From: Aquimarina aggregata
Lineage (GTDB): Bacteria > Bacteroidota > Bacteroidia > Flavobacteriales > Flavobacteriaceae
Assembly: GCF_001632745.1 (NCBI RefSeq)
Contig: NZ_LQRT01000058.1
Location: 186,001 to 250,000, forward strand
Length of the DNA stretch: 64,000 nt
Reading direction: 5' to 3'
A model generated the notes under the pieces. That model saw nothing but the letters and a program-made list of their open reading frames with translations. It was not told the DNA's origin and ran no database searches. Every line of letters starts with the position of its first letter. The stretch's first letter is position 1. A program made the translations under genes and the position numbers. Shown piece by piece: positions 35,111 through 45,483 of the stretch.

Positions 35111-37606
35111 ATGAATACAGTCAAACGATCAATCAAAATTTCAATAATACTACTTGTTTCTCTTGTAGTTATGTCTTGTTCTAATACAGAAGAAACAAAA
35201 ACACCGCCCATACCTGATCAGGATTTTAATGAAGATTGGCTCTTTTTTAAAGGGAGTGTTGATAGTGGAGAAAATGTAACATTAGATGATTCTAATTGGC
35301 GAAAACTAACACTACCACATGATTGGGCAATCGAAGGACCTTTTAAAAAAGGAAGTGATTTAAGAACAGGTGGACTGCCAGTTCATGGCGTGGGTTGGTA
35401 TCGGAAACATTTTAATATAGATAAATCTCATCAGAATAAACAGATTTCAATAGAGTTTGATGGTGCAATGAATAACAGCAAAGTTTGGCTTAATGGCACG
35501 TATATTGGTGAAAGGCCATTTGGGTATATAGGATTCGAATTTGATTTAACGCCTTATATTAATTTCGGAGGAGATAATGTTATTGCTGTGCAATTATCTC
35601 CAGAAGATTTATCTTCAAGATGGTATCCCGGTGCAGGTATTTATAGAAATGTACGCTTAAAACTAAATAATGCAATTCATATCCCTCAGTGGGGGACATA
35701 TATAACCACTCCTAAAGTAACGGATCAACAAGCTACGGTTAACGTAGAAACAACAATTAAAAATGCAAATTCCTCTACAGCAGAAGTAGTTCTTGAGACT
35801 ACGCTAAAAGATAAAAATGGAAAAATTGTCGGTGCTGTTTCTGTGCCTTTAACCATAAATGAATCTTCAGAAAAGAATGTAGAACAATCTATCAAAGTTA
35901 TAAATCCTGAGAGATGGGATATTAAATCACCAACACTATACACTGCGATAAGCAAAGTTTTAGTTAATGGTCAAGAAGTAGATGTATTTACTAGTGAATT
36001 TGGTATTAGAACTATAAGTTTTGATGCCAATGATGGGTTTATTCTAAATGGAAATAAAGTTGAACTTAATGGTGTTTGTATGCATCATGATCAAGGACCT
36101 TTAGGAACGGCCATTAATTACAGAGCAAAAGAACGTCAGATGCAAATTATGCAAAGTATGGGAGTGAATGCCTTAAGAACGAGTCATAATCCTCCTTCTC
36201 CAGAACTATTACAAGTTTGTGATCGACTGGGGATTGTTGTAATTGTTGAGGCTTTTGACGAATGGAAAAAAGGAAAAGTTCCAAATGGATATAATAAACA
36301 TTTTGATAAGTGGCATGAAAAAGATTTAAGAGATATGATCCGAAGAGATCATAATCACCCATCTGTAATTATGTGGAGTATAGGAAATGAAATACTAGAG
36401 CAAAGTGAAAAGGATGGTTGGAAATTGACAAAACACCTTAATGATATTTGTCATGACCAAGACCCGACAAGACCTACTACTATTGGGTTTAATTATTATC
36501 CAGCTCCTTTTGTAAATAAACTTGCATATCAAGTAGATGTGGTTGGAATGAACTATTGGCCATTAAGTTATAAGGAAATAAAAGAACAAAACCCTGATAT
36601 CATTCTTTATGGTTCAGAAACATCATCTTTGACTAGTAGTCGAGGAGTATATCATCACCCTATCGAAGCAGAATTTCAAAAAGAAACACATCATGTTTCT
36701 AGTTATGATGCAATTGTTGGTCCACCATGGGCTTATCCCCCAGATGCAGAATTCGATGCACAAGAACAAAACCCATTTTCTTTAGGTGAATTTATGTGGA
36801 CAGGTTTTGATTACTTAGGAGAGCCAACACCATATGCAGGAAAAGATAATAGTACGCACGGGCGATGGACTTTGGACTGGCCATCTCGATCATCTTATTT
36901 TGCTCCTGTAGATTTAGCTGGTTTTCCTAAAGACAGATATTATTTGTATCAAAGTCAATGGACAGCAGAACCTATGGTACACGTTTTACCACACTGGAAT
37001 TGGGAAGGTAAAGAAGGAAAAACTATACCTGTATATGCATACACCAATTGTGATGAGGTAGAGTTAATCGTAAATGGTAAATCATTAGGAAGAAAAGTAA
37101 AGGGAGTAGATACAACAGATATTCCTGCAGAATTTCATGATTTTAAAAAGGGAATGTATACCTCTAAATATCGTTTATCATGGAACGTACCTTATCATCC
37201 TGGCAGTATAAAAGTAATAGGATATAAAAATGGTAAGGCTGTTGCCGAAAAAGAAATTAAAACAGCGCAATCTCCTGCAAAAGTGGAATTGTTAGCCGAT
37301 AGAAATGAAATTAATGCCGATGGAAAAGATTTATCTTTTATTACGGTTAAAATACAAGATAAATTTGATGCCCTTTGCCCTACGGCTACAAATAAAGTAA
37401 ATTTTAAAGTTACAGGAGAAGGCACTCTTGTTGCAGTGGGAAATGGTGATCAAACAGCCATAACTTCTTTTCAAGCAAATTATAGAGATACTTTTAGTGG
37501 TCTATGTTTAGTAGTTGTAAAATCAACAAAAAAAGCCGGAGAAATTAAAATTGAAGCTACTTCTGATGGTTTAGAATCAAATACTATTATTGTCAAAACT
37601 AAATAA
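35111..37606 (+). CDS. GH2 family beta-galactosidase-like lipoprotein
   Basis: An 831-residue GH2 lipoprotein (lipobox VVMSC) and a clear paralogue of the gene at 3992-6421. The domains are jelly-roll, Ig-like, TIM barrel and C-terminal Ig-like regions. The acid/base Glu is in WSIGNE (about residue 427) and the nucleophile Glu in YGSETSSL (about residue 503). Shared blocks with the paralogue include GVCMHHDQGPLG and RSSYFAPVDLAGFPKD. It probably removes terminal beta-D-galactose from galactan oligosaccharides, perhaps after the neighbouring sulfatases have acted. It lies 67 nt after a sulfatase and 20 nt before the next one. Confidence 0.9.
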   Translation: MNTVKRSIKISIILLVSLVVMSCSNTEETKTPPIPDQDFNEDWLFFKGSVDSGENVTLDDSNWRKLTLPHDWAIEGPFKKGSDLRTGGLPVHGVGWYRKHFNIDKSHQNKQISIEFDGAMNNSKVWLNGTYIGERPFGYIGFEFDLTPYINFGGDNVIAVQLSPEDLSSRWYPGAGIYRNVRLKLNNAIHIPQWGTYITTPKVTDQQATVNVETTIKNANSSTAEVVLETTLKDKNGKIVGAVSVPLTINESSEKNVEQSIKVINPERWDIKSPTLYTAISKVLVNGQEVDVFTSEFGIRTISFDANDGFILNGNKVELNGVCMHHDQGPLGTAINYRAKERQMQIMQSMGVNALRTSHNPPSPELLQVCDRLGIVVIVEAFDEWKKGKVPNGYNKHFDKWHEKDLRDMIRRDHNHPSVIMWSIGNEILEQSEKDGWKLTKHLNDICHDQDPTRPTTIGFNYYPAPFVNKLAYQVDVVGMNYWPLSYKEIKEQNPDIILYGSETSSLTSSRGVYHHPIEAEFQKETHHVSSYDAIVGPPWAYPPDAEFDAQEQNPFSLGEFMWTGFDYLGEPTPYAGKDNSTHGRWTLDWPSRSSYFAPVDLAGFPKDRYYLYQSQWTAEPMVHVLPHWNWEGKEGKTIPVYAYTNCDEVELIVNGKSLGRKVKGVDTTDIPAEFHDFKKGMYTSKYRLSWNVPYHPGSIKVIGYKNGKAVAEKEIKTAQSPAKVELLADRNEINADGKDLSFITVKIQDKFDALCPTATNKVNFKVTGEGTLVAVGNGDQTAITSFQANYRDTFSGLCLVVVKSTKKAGEIKIEATSDGLESNTIIVKTK

Positions 37607-37626
37607 GATGTTCTTAATATTACAAC

Positions 37627-39315
37627 ATGACATACGTAAAGACAAAAATCGATTTGCTAATTTATCTAATACTTGTTAATAGTACAATTTTTAGTGTATT
37701 AGGTCAACAAAAATCCCCAAATTTCATTTTTATTTTAACCGATGATCAACCCTATGGTTACATGGGGTGTACTGGAAATCCTATTGTAGAAACTCCTAAT
37801 TTAGATCTTTTGGCAAATGAGGGCGTCTTGTTTGATAATGCGCATGTTACTAGTGCCATTTGTACACCTAGTAGAATCTCTATTTTATTAAGTCAATATG
37901 AAAGAAAACATGCTGTGAATTTTAATTCTGGGACTAGTGTTTCTGAAGAAGCATGGGAAAATTCATACCCTGTAATCATGAAAAATGCAGGTTATTATAC
38001 CGGTTGGATAGGCAAAAATCATGCACCTGTTGGTAATGGAGGATATCAAAGTGGAGTGATGGAGAAGAGTTTTGACTATTGGTATGCCGGTCATGGACAT
38101 TTGTCGTTTTATCCGAAAGATAGACACAAGATTTTTCATAAAGCACAATCAGATACCCAAAATGAAATTATTGCAGAAGGAGTTATAGATTTTTTAGACA
38201 TAAATAAAAGAAAGTTAGAAGGAGCCGTTCATTTCTTAGATAGTAGACCAGAAAATAAACCATTTTTACTATCTATTAACTTTAATTTGCCCCATGGTGC
38301 AAGCACCAGTACGATGAAGTTAAAAGATACCGATGACGATATATATAAAACCCTTTATAGAGATGTAGAGATTCCTTTACCCCAAAATTATATTGCAAAA
38401 AAAGATATTAAAACACCAAAACTACCATCAGATCTATATAAAGTAGAAAACAGGCAAACAGGATATGATTATGTAGATAACCCTGAAGATTTAAAAGAGA
38501 GATATATTCGACAACTTCAGGCCATGACAGGTATTGATCGCCTGATTGGTCATCTAGTAAAAAAGCTTAAAGACTTAAAATTAGATGATAATACAGTACT
38601 TGTTTTTACTTCAGATCATGGATTGTTTATGGGAGAACAAGGTATAGGAGGTAAAGCTTTATGTTACGAAAAAACAACACATGTACCTTTGCTTGTGGTT
38701 CAACCATCATTAAAAAATAAGAATAAAGGAAGAAGAACTAATGCCCTTGTGCAAACTATAGATATTGCTCCAACCATGTTGGCTATGGCAGGAATAGAAA
38801 TTCCAGAGTCTTTTCAAGGAAAAGATATTTCTAATTTGATTCGGGGAGATAAAAAAGAGGTTAGAGAATATGTATTTACAGAAAATTTATGGTCTACTCA
38901 ATTTGGTAACCCCAGATGTGAAGCAGTACAAAATAAAGAGTGGAAATATATAAGATACTATGATAACAATACTTTTCCTGCCAATAAAAAAATTGAAATA
39001 GCTAAAGAACTAGGGATTGATATTAATAAAATGTTGTATAAAGTGAATGATAGAGATATTCCTATTTATCGCAACTTTATAGAATCCCCCTTAAAAGGAG
39101 AGCAACCTGTTTTTGAAGAATTATATCATTTAAAAAATGACCCCCAAGAGCTTCATAATTTAATTGATGAAGAAGAACACAAAATTGTTTTGAAAAAATT
39201 AAAAGAAGCCTGGAAAGCAGAGATAAAAAATGCTCGTGGATCAGGATCTCATAAAGTGGTCAGATATACTCATGATAGTCAATCCGAAATAAAATATAAA
39301 AACATAAAAAAATAG
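37627..39315 (+). CDS. S1-family formylglycine sulfatase, secreted
   Basis: A 562-residue sulfatase with a signal peptide ending VLGQ rather than a lipobox. It shows FIFILTDDQPYGYMGC, the formylglycine motif AICTPSRISILLS (Cys about residue 79), WIGKNHAPVG, where GKNH replaces the usual GKWH, and TSDHGLFMGEQG. The GKNH variant suggests an S1 subfamily different from its neighbours. It probably acts on a distinct sulfate position. It is 20 nt downstream of the GH2 gene; a 220-nt gap with no gene follows before the next sulfatase. Confidence 0.92.
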   Translation: MTYVKTKIDLLIYLILVNSTIFSVLGQQKSPNFIFILTDDQPYGYMGCTGNPIVETPNLDLLANEGVLFDNAHVTSAICTPSRISILLSQYERKHAVNFNSGTSVSEEAWENSYPVIMKNAGYYTGWIGKNHAPVGNGGYQSGVMEKSFDYWYAGHGHLSFYPKDRHKIFHKAQSDTQNEIIAEGVIDFLDINKRKLEGAVHFLDSRPENKPFLLSINFNLPHGASTSTMKLKDTDDDIYKTLYRDVEIPLPQNYIAKKDIKTPKLPSDLYKVENRQTGYDYVDNPEDLKERYIRQLQAMTGIDRLIGHLVKKLKDLKLDDNTVLVFTSDHGLFMGEQGIGGKALCYEKTTHVPLLVVQPSLKNKNKGRRTNALVQTIDIAPTMLAMAGIEIPESFQGKDISNLIRGDKKEVREYVFTENLWSTQFGNPRCEAVQNKEWKYIRYYDNNTFPANKKIEIAKELGIDINKMLYKVNDRDIPIYRNFIESPLKGEQPVFEELYHLKNDPQELHNLIDEEEHKIVLKKLKEAWKAEIKNARGSGSHKVVRYTHDSQSEIKYKNIKK

Positions 39316-39535
39316 TAATGAGAAATGTATTAGCTATTTGGATTGTAGGTTTTTAGATGATAAGGAAATTATAGGCGAAGTAGACTATGTACAATATTAT
39401 ATTTTTTTATCAGATTCTGTTTGTGATTTTAAAACCTATAGAAAAATAGGTAAAATTTAAATCAAAGTTCAAGACCCTACTTATGTCATTATTTTAGGAA
39501 GGAAAAATAATTTCAACATTAAATACAACAAGAAA

Positions 39536-40945
39536 ATGAAGAATAAAAAATACCTGTTTATACTTCTTATATTAATACTATATGGTTGTAAAAAAGAAGT
39601 TTCGGTAGAGAAACTTGAACAAACAAACAACAATAAGCCTAATATTATTTTAATTCTTACAGATGATCAAGGCTGGGCTGATGTTGGCTTTAATGGAGGA
39701 ACTGATATTCCAACATCAAACTTGGACAGACTTGCTGCAGAAGGAGTTGTTTTTTCTAACGGATATGTATCTCATCCGTATTGTAGTCCTTCAAGAGCTG
39801 GTTTACTAACTGGACGTTATCAAGCTCGTTTTGGGCATGATTGTAATATGCCATATGAAGGAAATAATGATGCTTCAGTTGGTACACCTCTTTCAGAAAA
39901 AATGATTTCAGAAGCTTTAAAAGAAAATGGATACAGAACAAGTGCTATCGGAAAATGGCACGTAGGAGATCATCCTGATTTACATCCTACATCGCAAGGA
40001 TTTGATCATTGGTTTGGTTTCCCAGGAGGAGGGATGAACTATTGGGGAATTTCAAAAGGTGCTTTAAACACAATTTATCGTAATGGTAAAAAAGTTCCAG
40101 AAGAAGAATTATCATATCTAACCGATGATTTTACAGATGAAGCTATTGATTTTATTACTAAAAAAGACAAAAACCCTTTCTTTATTTATCTTGCGTACAA
40201 TGCACCTCATACTCCCGACCACGCAACAGCAAAATATTTAAAAAATACTAAGCATATAGAATACGGAAATAGAAATGTATATGCAGCTATGGTAAATGCT
40301 GTAGATGTAGGTGTAGGAAGAATTGATTCTACCTTAGTGGCAAACGGAATTAAAGAGAATACTATCGTTGTTTTTTTAAGTGATAATGGAGGACGTTTAA
40401 ATGCCGATAACAGACCAAATCGCGGGCATAAGGGAATGCTATTTGAAGGAGGGATCAAAGTGCCATTTTTTATAACATGGCCAGAGAAACTAGAACCTAA
40501 TCAAAAATATAAAAAACCAATTAGTTCTCTTGATTTGTTTCCTACGTTCTTAGAAGCGGCGCAACTGGATGTCTCAAACGAAAAACAATTAGACGGTACG
40601 AGCTTACTACCCTATATTTTAGAAAAAAAGAAAACTAATCCGCATGAGATATTGTTTTGGCGATCTGTAGGTGGTTTTGAATATGCAGTTAGAAAAGGGA
40701 ATTTTAAGTTATATAAAAGTGCATACAAAAAGAAGACTTTGTTATTTGACTTAGAAAAAGATAGTTATGAACGACATGATATTTCTGATGAGAATCCAGA
40801 GATAATAGCAAATTTAGAGTTAGAATATAAGAAATGGGATGCCAAAAACATTGCTCCTGGTTGGTTAGATCCACATGCAGAGAATGTATTACTTGAAGAA
40901 GAAAGATTGCAAAGTATTCTACAAAAATCGATCAAAAATAATTAA
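39536..40945 (+). CDS. S1-family formylglycine sulfatase lipoprotein
   Basis: A 469-residue sulfatase lipoprotein (signal ILYGC), shorter than the others. Landmarks are IILILTDDQGWADVGFNGG, the modification motif YCSPSRAGLLTGRYQ (Cys about residue 83, C-S-P-S-R), AIGKWHVGDHPD and FLSDNGGRLN. The CSPSR form and GRYQARFGHD are typical of the large arylsulfatase A-like group. It likely removes a sulfate ester from the galactan. It lies 100 nt before the tandem GH28 genes. Confidence 0.93.
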   Translation: MKNKKYLFILLILILYGCKKEVSVEKLEQTNNNKPNIILILTDDQGWADVGFNGGTDIPTSNLDRLAAEGVVFSNGYVSHPYCSPSRAGLLTGRYQARFGHDCNMPYEGNNDASVGTPLSEKMISEALKENGYRTSAIGKWHVGDHPDLHPTSQGFDHWFGFPGGGMNYWGISKGALNTIYRNGKKVPEEELSYLTDDFTDEAIDFITKKDKNPFFIYLAYNAPHTPDHATAKYLKNTKHIEYGNRNVYAAMVNAVDVGVGRIDSTLVANGIKENTIVVFLSDNGGRLNADNRPNRGHKGMLFEGGIKVPFFITWPEKLEPNQKYKKPISSLDLFPTFLEAAQLDVSNEKQLDGTSLLPYILEKKKTNPHEILFWRSVGGFEYAVRKGNFKLYKSAYKKKTLLFDLEKDSYERHDISDENPEIIANLELEYKKWDAKNIAPGWLDPHAENVLLEEERLQSILQKSIKNN

Positions 40946-41045
40946 AGAAGTGATGACCAAATGGTTTAATTAAATAAAGAGATTCAAATTAGAAGAACTA
41001 ATTAATGATAATGTTCTAAGTTATTGAAACAAAGAAAACAACGAG

Positions 41046-42437
41046 ATGAGAATAATCATATTAACAGCACTGCTAGTAAGTTTACATGTATCCCTAATAG
41101 CAAAAGATTATAATGTATTAGACTATGGTGCAAAAGGGGATGGGGTTACAAAAGACACTAAGGCAGTTCAATTAGCAATAGATACTGCTGCAAAAAATGG
41201 AGGAGGTAAAGTGATAATTCCTGCTGGCAAAAAAGTTGTGATCGGAACCATATTTTTAAAAGATTTTATAACGCTTCATATTGAAAATGGTGCTGTTTTA
41301 TTAGGGAGCCCTAATATTGAAGATTATTCTGATAAGACACATAAAAACATGTATAAAAACGAACCACATATGGATCGATGCTTAATTTATGCAAATGAAG
41401 TAAAATCTATCGCTATAGAGGGGTACGGAACTATAGATGGCAACGGGCATCCAAATAATTTTAATAATAAAACAGGGAGACCAATGTTAATTCGATTAAT
41501 GAATAGTAAAGATATTCATTTAAGAGATGTAACAATTATAAACCCTGCAGCTTGGACTTCAGCGTTTTTATATTGCAATGAGATCAATGTAGATGGAATT
41601 AAGATTCATAGCCGAGTAAATCATAATGGTGATGGATTAGATTTTGACGGTTGCTCAAACGTAAGAGTTTCAAATAGTTCATTTAATACTAGTGATGATT
41701 CTATCTGTTTACAAGCATCACAACCTAATATTCCTTGCAAAAATATAGTAGTCACAAATTGCACTTTTGAAAGTAAATGGGCAGGTATGAGGATTGGTCT
41801 TCTTTCTAGAGGAAACTTTGAATCGGTAACAGTAAGTAATTGTACGTTTAGTAATATCGATGATTCAGGTTTAAAAATACAAATGAACGAAGGTGGAGAA
41901 ATGAAAAATATGGTATTCTCAAACTTAATTATGAAAAATGTTCCCAGACCTATTTTTATGACTTTTGCGCAGCAAAAAGCGTGTGTAGACGCTCCTGAAG
42001 AAATGTACCCTATGAAAGCTATGCATAATTTTATTTTTAAAAATATGGTGATAGATAATAGTCAAATAGATAAAAATTCAGCATTATTCATAACAGGTAT
42101 AACAGGGCATTACATCGAAAATATTATACTTAAAGATATACAGATGACTGTTAGCGGTGGCGGTACAGAAAAAGATGCCCAGAAGAATGATATCAAAGAA
42201 TATACATTAGATGTGCTAGATGGCTGGTGGCCCGAATTTCATTTAGTAGGAACATTGCCATCTTATGGAGTCTATGCACGACATGTAAAAGGATTATATC
42301 TTGAAAATATTCACTTAAAAACGGTATCTAATGATAAGCGATCTCCTATTATTTTTAATGATGTTATTGATGCTGAAGTGCACAATATTTTTACAAATAG
42401 AAAACGTGTTTCAGAAAAAGAAATAATAAAAAACTAA
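41046..42437 (+). CDS. GH28-like right-handed beta-helix glycosidase (1)
   Basis: A 463-residue protein with signal peptide ending LIAKD. The start DYNVLDYGAKGDGVTKDTKAV is the classic GH28 polygalacturonase N-terminus, and the beta-helix contains NGDGLDFDGC and SDDSICLQA, which keep the three catalytic Asp positions. The GHG block with its His is not seen; the equivalent stretch reads AGMRIGLLSRG, and the later R-I-K block reads GLKIQ. It may therefore act on a sugar other than galacturonate. Its stop codon overlaps the start of the next GH28 gene by one base, so the two are probably translated together. Family sure, substrate unknown. Confidence 0.82.
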   Translation: MRIIILTALLVSLHVSLIAKDYNVLDYGAKGDGVTKDTKAVQLAIDTAAKNGGGKVIIPAGKKVVIGTIFLKDFITLHIENGAVLLGSPNIEDYSDKTHKNMYKNEPHMDRCLIYANEVKSIAIEGYGTIDGNGHPNNFNNKTGRPMLIRLMNSKDIHLRDVTIINPAAWTSAFLYCNEINVDGIKIHSRVNHNGDGLDFDGCSNVRVSNSSFNTSDDSICLQASQPNIPCKNIVVTNCTFESKWAGMRIGLLSRGNFESVTVSNCTFSNIDDSGLKIQMNEGGEMKNMVFSNLIMKNVPRPIFMTFAQQKACVDAPEEMYPMKAMHNFIFKNMVIDNSQIDKNSALFITGITGHYIENIILKDIQMTVSGGGTEKDAQKNDIKEYTLDVLDGWWPEFHLVGTLPSYGVYARHVKGLYLENIHLKTVSNDKRSPIIFNDVIDAEVHNIFTNRKRVSEKEIIKN

Positions 42438-43837
42438 TGAAAATGTATACAAGAGTTTTAGTATTGGCGATTATTTTGATGATGCTTTCTTGTTCATCAA
42501 AATCAGGTGATTTTGATGTTCGAGATTATGGAGCCGTTGGAGATAGCTTGAAGATAAATACCGTATTTATACAAAAAGCAATTGATGCATGTCATAAAAA
42601 TGGAGGAGGAACTGTAGTAATTAAAGATGGTATATATATTTCGGGAACCATTTTACTAAAAGATAAAGTAACTCTACAAATTGAACAGAATGCAACATTG
42701 TTAGGAAGTTCAAATCCTTTAGATTACCAAAGTATAGATACTTTTGTCGATGCTACCGGACAGGAACGAGGAAATTGCCTTATTGGTGGTATAAGACTAT
42801 CCGATGTTAGTATTATTGGTGATGGCATAATAGACGGAAACGGGGCGGCATTTACTTATGAAAATATCGTGGCTAAAAAGAAAGAATTAAAAATCAATCC
42901 TAACGATAAGAAATTTGGAATAAATCGCCCTTTTTTACTGCGGTTCGTGAATTCCTCTAATGTAAAGATAAAGGATATAAGATTGCGACAACCGGCAGCT
43001 TGGACATGTCATTTTTATCAGTCTCATGATATAATAGTTGATAATGTATCTATCTATAGCCATGCAAATCAAAATAACGATGGGATTGATCTGGATTCGA
43101 GTTTTAATGTTGAAATAAAAAACTGTACAATTGATACAGGAGATGATGCTGTTTGTTTTAAGACAACCAGCCCATTGCCTACGCATCATATAAAAGTTCA
43201 AAATTGTAATCTAAAAAGTGAATGGGGAGCTTTAAAATTTGGTACAGAATCTATGGGAGATTTTTATAATATCGAGATAAATGATTGTCAAATTAATGAT
43301 ACTAGAGGAGGAGGAATTAAAATTCTAAGTGTAGATGGAGCTAATATTCATGATATCCAAATCGAAAATATAAACATGAACAATGTGGATATGCCCATTT
43401 TTATTAGATTAGGAGAACGTCTGCGTACCTATAGAAATGCAGATAAACAAACCGTAGGTTCAATAAGTAAAATTTCTATTAAAAATGTGATTGCTACCAC
43501 CAGAAATATAAAAGAATCAAGAATTTCACCGCCTACTGGTATTTTTATGACAGGAACTCCTGATCATAAAATAGGAAAAGTAACACTTGAAAATATAGCA
43601 ATTACACTCCCAGGTAAAGGACTTATTTCAGATTTAAAAGAAGTTAGTGAACAAATTGACAAATATCCTGAATATAGTTTTTTTGAAGTACTACCTGCCT
43701 ATGGGATTTATGGTCGACATATAGAAGATCTTAATATGTCGGGAGTACAATTTGATATAAAAACAAAAGACGAAAGAAAATCTATTGTTTTACAAGATGT
43801 AGTAACCAGCACTAATGATACTTTGAAAATAAAATAA
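42437..43837 (+). CDS. GH28-like right-handed beta-helix glycosidase (2), lipoprotein
   Basis: A 466-residue lipoprotein (signal MMLSC) and a diverged tandem paralogue of the preceding gene. It starts FDVRDYGAVGDSLKINT and keeps NDGIDLDS and TGDDAVCFK with the catalytic Asp residues, while the position of the GHG motif reads ALKFGTESMG. It is thus another GH28-fold enzyme without the canonical His. The first copy has a cleavable signal and this one a lipobox, so they may sit in different places. It starts on the last base of the upstream stop codon and ends 1 nt before the next sulfatase. Substrate unknown. Confidence 0.82.
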   Translation: MKMYTRVLVLAIILMMLSCSSKSGDFDVRDYGAVGDSLKINTVFIQKAIDACHKNGGGTVVIKDGIYISGTILLKDKVTLQIEQNATLLGSSNPLDYQSIDTFVDATGQERGNCLIGGIRLSDVSIIGDGIIDGNGAAFTYENIVAKKKELKINPNDKKFGINRPFLLRFVNSSNVKIKDIRLRQPAAWTCHFYQSHDIIVDNVSIYSHANQNNDGIDLDSSFNVEIKNCTIDTGDDAVCFKTTSPLPTHHIKVQNCNLKSEWGALKFGTESMGDFYNIEINDCQINDTRGGGIKILSVDGANIHDIQIENINMNNVDMPIFIRLGERLRTYRNADKQTVGSISKISIKNVIATTRNIKESRISPPTGIFMTGTPDHKIGKVTLENIAITLPGKGLISDLKEVSEQIDKYPEYSFFEVLPAYGIYGRHIEDLNMSGVQFDIKTKDERKSIVLQDVVTSTNDTLKIK

Positions 43838-43838
43838 A

Positions 43839-45410
43839 ATGAAGAAGAAAAACTTAAGGTACTTACAATCGATAACCAAACTATTGTTTTTTCTTTCGTT
43901 CTATGCAACTATTGCACAAAATACTTCTACAGCTTCTGAAGAAAAACCTAACGTTTTGATTATATATACTGATGATCATCGATACACAGGGGTGCATGCT
44001 TTGGGAAATCAAGAAGTCGAAACTCCTAATATGGATAGCTTGGTAAAAGATGGTATCTCTTTTTCTAACACTTATTTGATGGGAGCTTTTTCTGGTGCTA
44101 CCTGTGTACCTAGTAGAGCGATGTTATTATCAGGAAGAAACCTTTTTCAGCTAGAAGGACAAGGGCATGTTATTCCAAAATCTCATACTACTATTGGGGA
44201 AACTTTTAAAAAAGCGGGCTATTATACTCATATAGTAGGCAAGTGGCATCAAGATAATAATTCTTTAGTACGTTCATTTGATTCTGGTGATAAGATTATG
44301 GGACGTGGTTTATACCTAACAGATCATTTTAGAATGCCTTTGTGGGATTGGGATAAGGAAGGAAAGTTTAGTAAAGATGATGCTTACCTTTTAGTATATG
44401 ATAAAGAAGGAAAAGTAATTAGAAGATCATTGAATGATCAAGATAAAAAAGGACCTTTTGGTACAGAGGATATAGGGCCCCATACTTCGGAAATTTTTGC
44501 TAAAAGCGCATCACAATTTATTTCACAATACGATAAAGAACAGCCTTTTTTGATGTATTTAGCATTTCATGCACCACATGATCCACGTCAAGCTCCAGAT
44601 GCGTACAAAAAAATATATGATGTAAATCGTATAAAATTACCTCCGTCATATATGTTACAGCATCCATTTGATAATGGACATATGGTATTAAGGGACGAAG
44701 AATTAGCACCTTGGCCAAGAACCAAACAAGTGGTTCAACAACAATTAGCAGATTATTATGCCATAATTTCACACTTAGATGCACAAATTGGTAGTGTAAT
44801 TAAAACATTAAAAGAAAGTGGTAATTATAATAATACGTTAATCATTCTTGCAGGAGATAGCGGTCTAGCAGTTGGAAACCACGGTTTAATAGGTAAACAA
44901 AATATTTATGATGAAGATGGTGTTCATGTACCTTTAATTCTAGCGGGTGGAGTTATAAAAAATAAAGGAAGTACGATAGAGGCATATAACTATATTCATG
45001 ATATTTTTCCTACAATTTGCGAAATTACCAAAACACCAATACCCAGTTCTGTTACAGGAAAAAGTTTATTAGCCGTAATGAAAGAACCAAGAAAGAAACA
45101 TAGAGTATATACATATCATGCATATAAACAGTTTCAGCGAGCTTATAGAAAAGGAGATTATAAGTTGATAGAATATGTTAGAGCAAAAGATTTTACCAAG
45201 GCTAGAGGTGAGTTTGAAACAGGATCTAGAGTAACTCAACTTTTTAATATAAAGAAAGACCCATGGGAGGTTATAGATCTGTCTTTTCAACCTGAATATA
45301 AAGTTATATTGCATCAAATGCGAAATGAAATGAAGACAGAATCGATAAGATTGGGTGATAAAAAAGAAAATATTTGGGGAGAGAAATATGATTTTTGGGA
45401 CTATTACTAA
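43839..45410 (+). CDS. S1-family formylglycine sulfatase, secreted
   Basis: A 523-residue sulfatase with signal peptide ending TIAQ. It carries VLIIYTDDHRYTGVHALG, the formylglycine motif GATCVPSRAMLLSG (Cys about residue 89), IVGKWHQDNN, AFHAPHDPRQ and LAGDSGLAVGNHG. The DDHRY and CVPSR pattern resembles a subgroup of S1 enzymes common in Bacteroidota. It is the last gene of the seven-gene run and follows the GH28 pair by 1 nt, which suggests that these three enzymes work on the same oligosaccharide. Confidence 0.92.
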   Translation: MKKKNLRYLQSITKLLFFLSFYATIAQNTSTASEEKPNVLIIYTDDHRYTGVHALGNQEVETPNMDSLVKDGISFSNTYLMGAFSGATCVPSRAMLLSGRNLFQLEGQGHVIPKSHTTIGETFKKAGYYTHIVGKWHQDNNSLVRSFDSGDKIMGRGLYLTDHFRMPLWDWDKEGKFSKDDAYLLVYDKEGKVIRRSLNDQDKKGPFGTEDIGPHTSEIFAKSASQFISQYDKEQPFLMYLAFHAPHDPRQAPDAYKKIYDVNRIKLPPSYMLQHPFDNGHMVLRDEELAPWPRTKQVVQQQLADYYAIISHLDAQIGSVIKTLKESGNYNNTLIILAGDSGLAVGNHGLIGKQNIYDEDGVHVPLILAGGVIKNKGSTIEAYNYIHDIFPTICEITKTPIPSSVTGKSLLAVMKEPRKKHRVYTYHAYKQFQRAYRKGDYKLIEYVRAKDFTKARGEFETGSRVTQLFNIKKDPWEVIDLSFQPEYKVILHQMRNEMKTESIRLGDKKENIWGEKYDFWDYY

Positions 45411-45424
45411 AATATTATATTAAA

Positions 45425-45465
45425 CAATTACGCAAAAATTTATTTTTGAGATTTTTGCGTAATTG
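45425..45465. terminator. Bidirectional terminator hairpin
   Basis: A 15-bp inverted repeat (arms CAATTACGCAAAAAT at 45425-45439 and its complement at 45451-45465, 11-nt loop) lies between the convergent sulfatase and GH43 genes. The arms are A/T-rich at the base of the loop. Confidence 0.7.
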
Positions 45466-45483
45466 CATTTGTTTTGTATAGTG

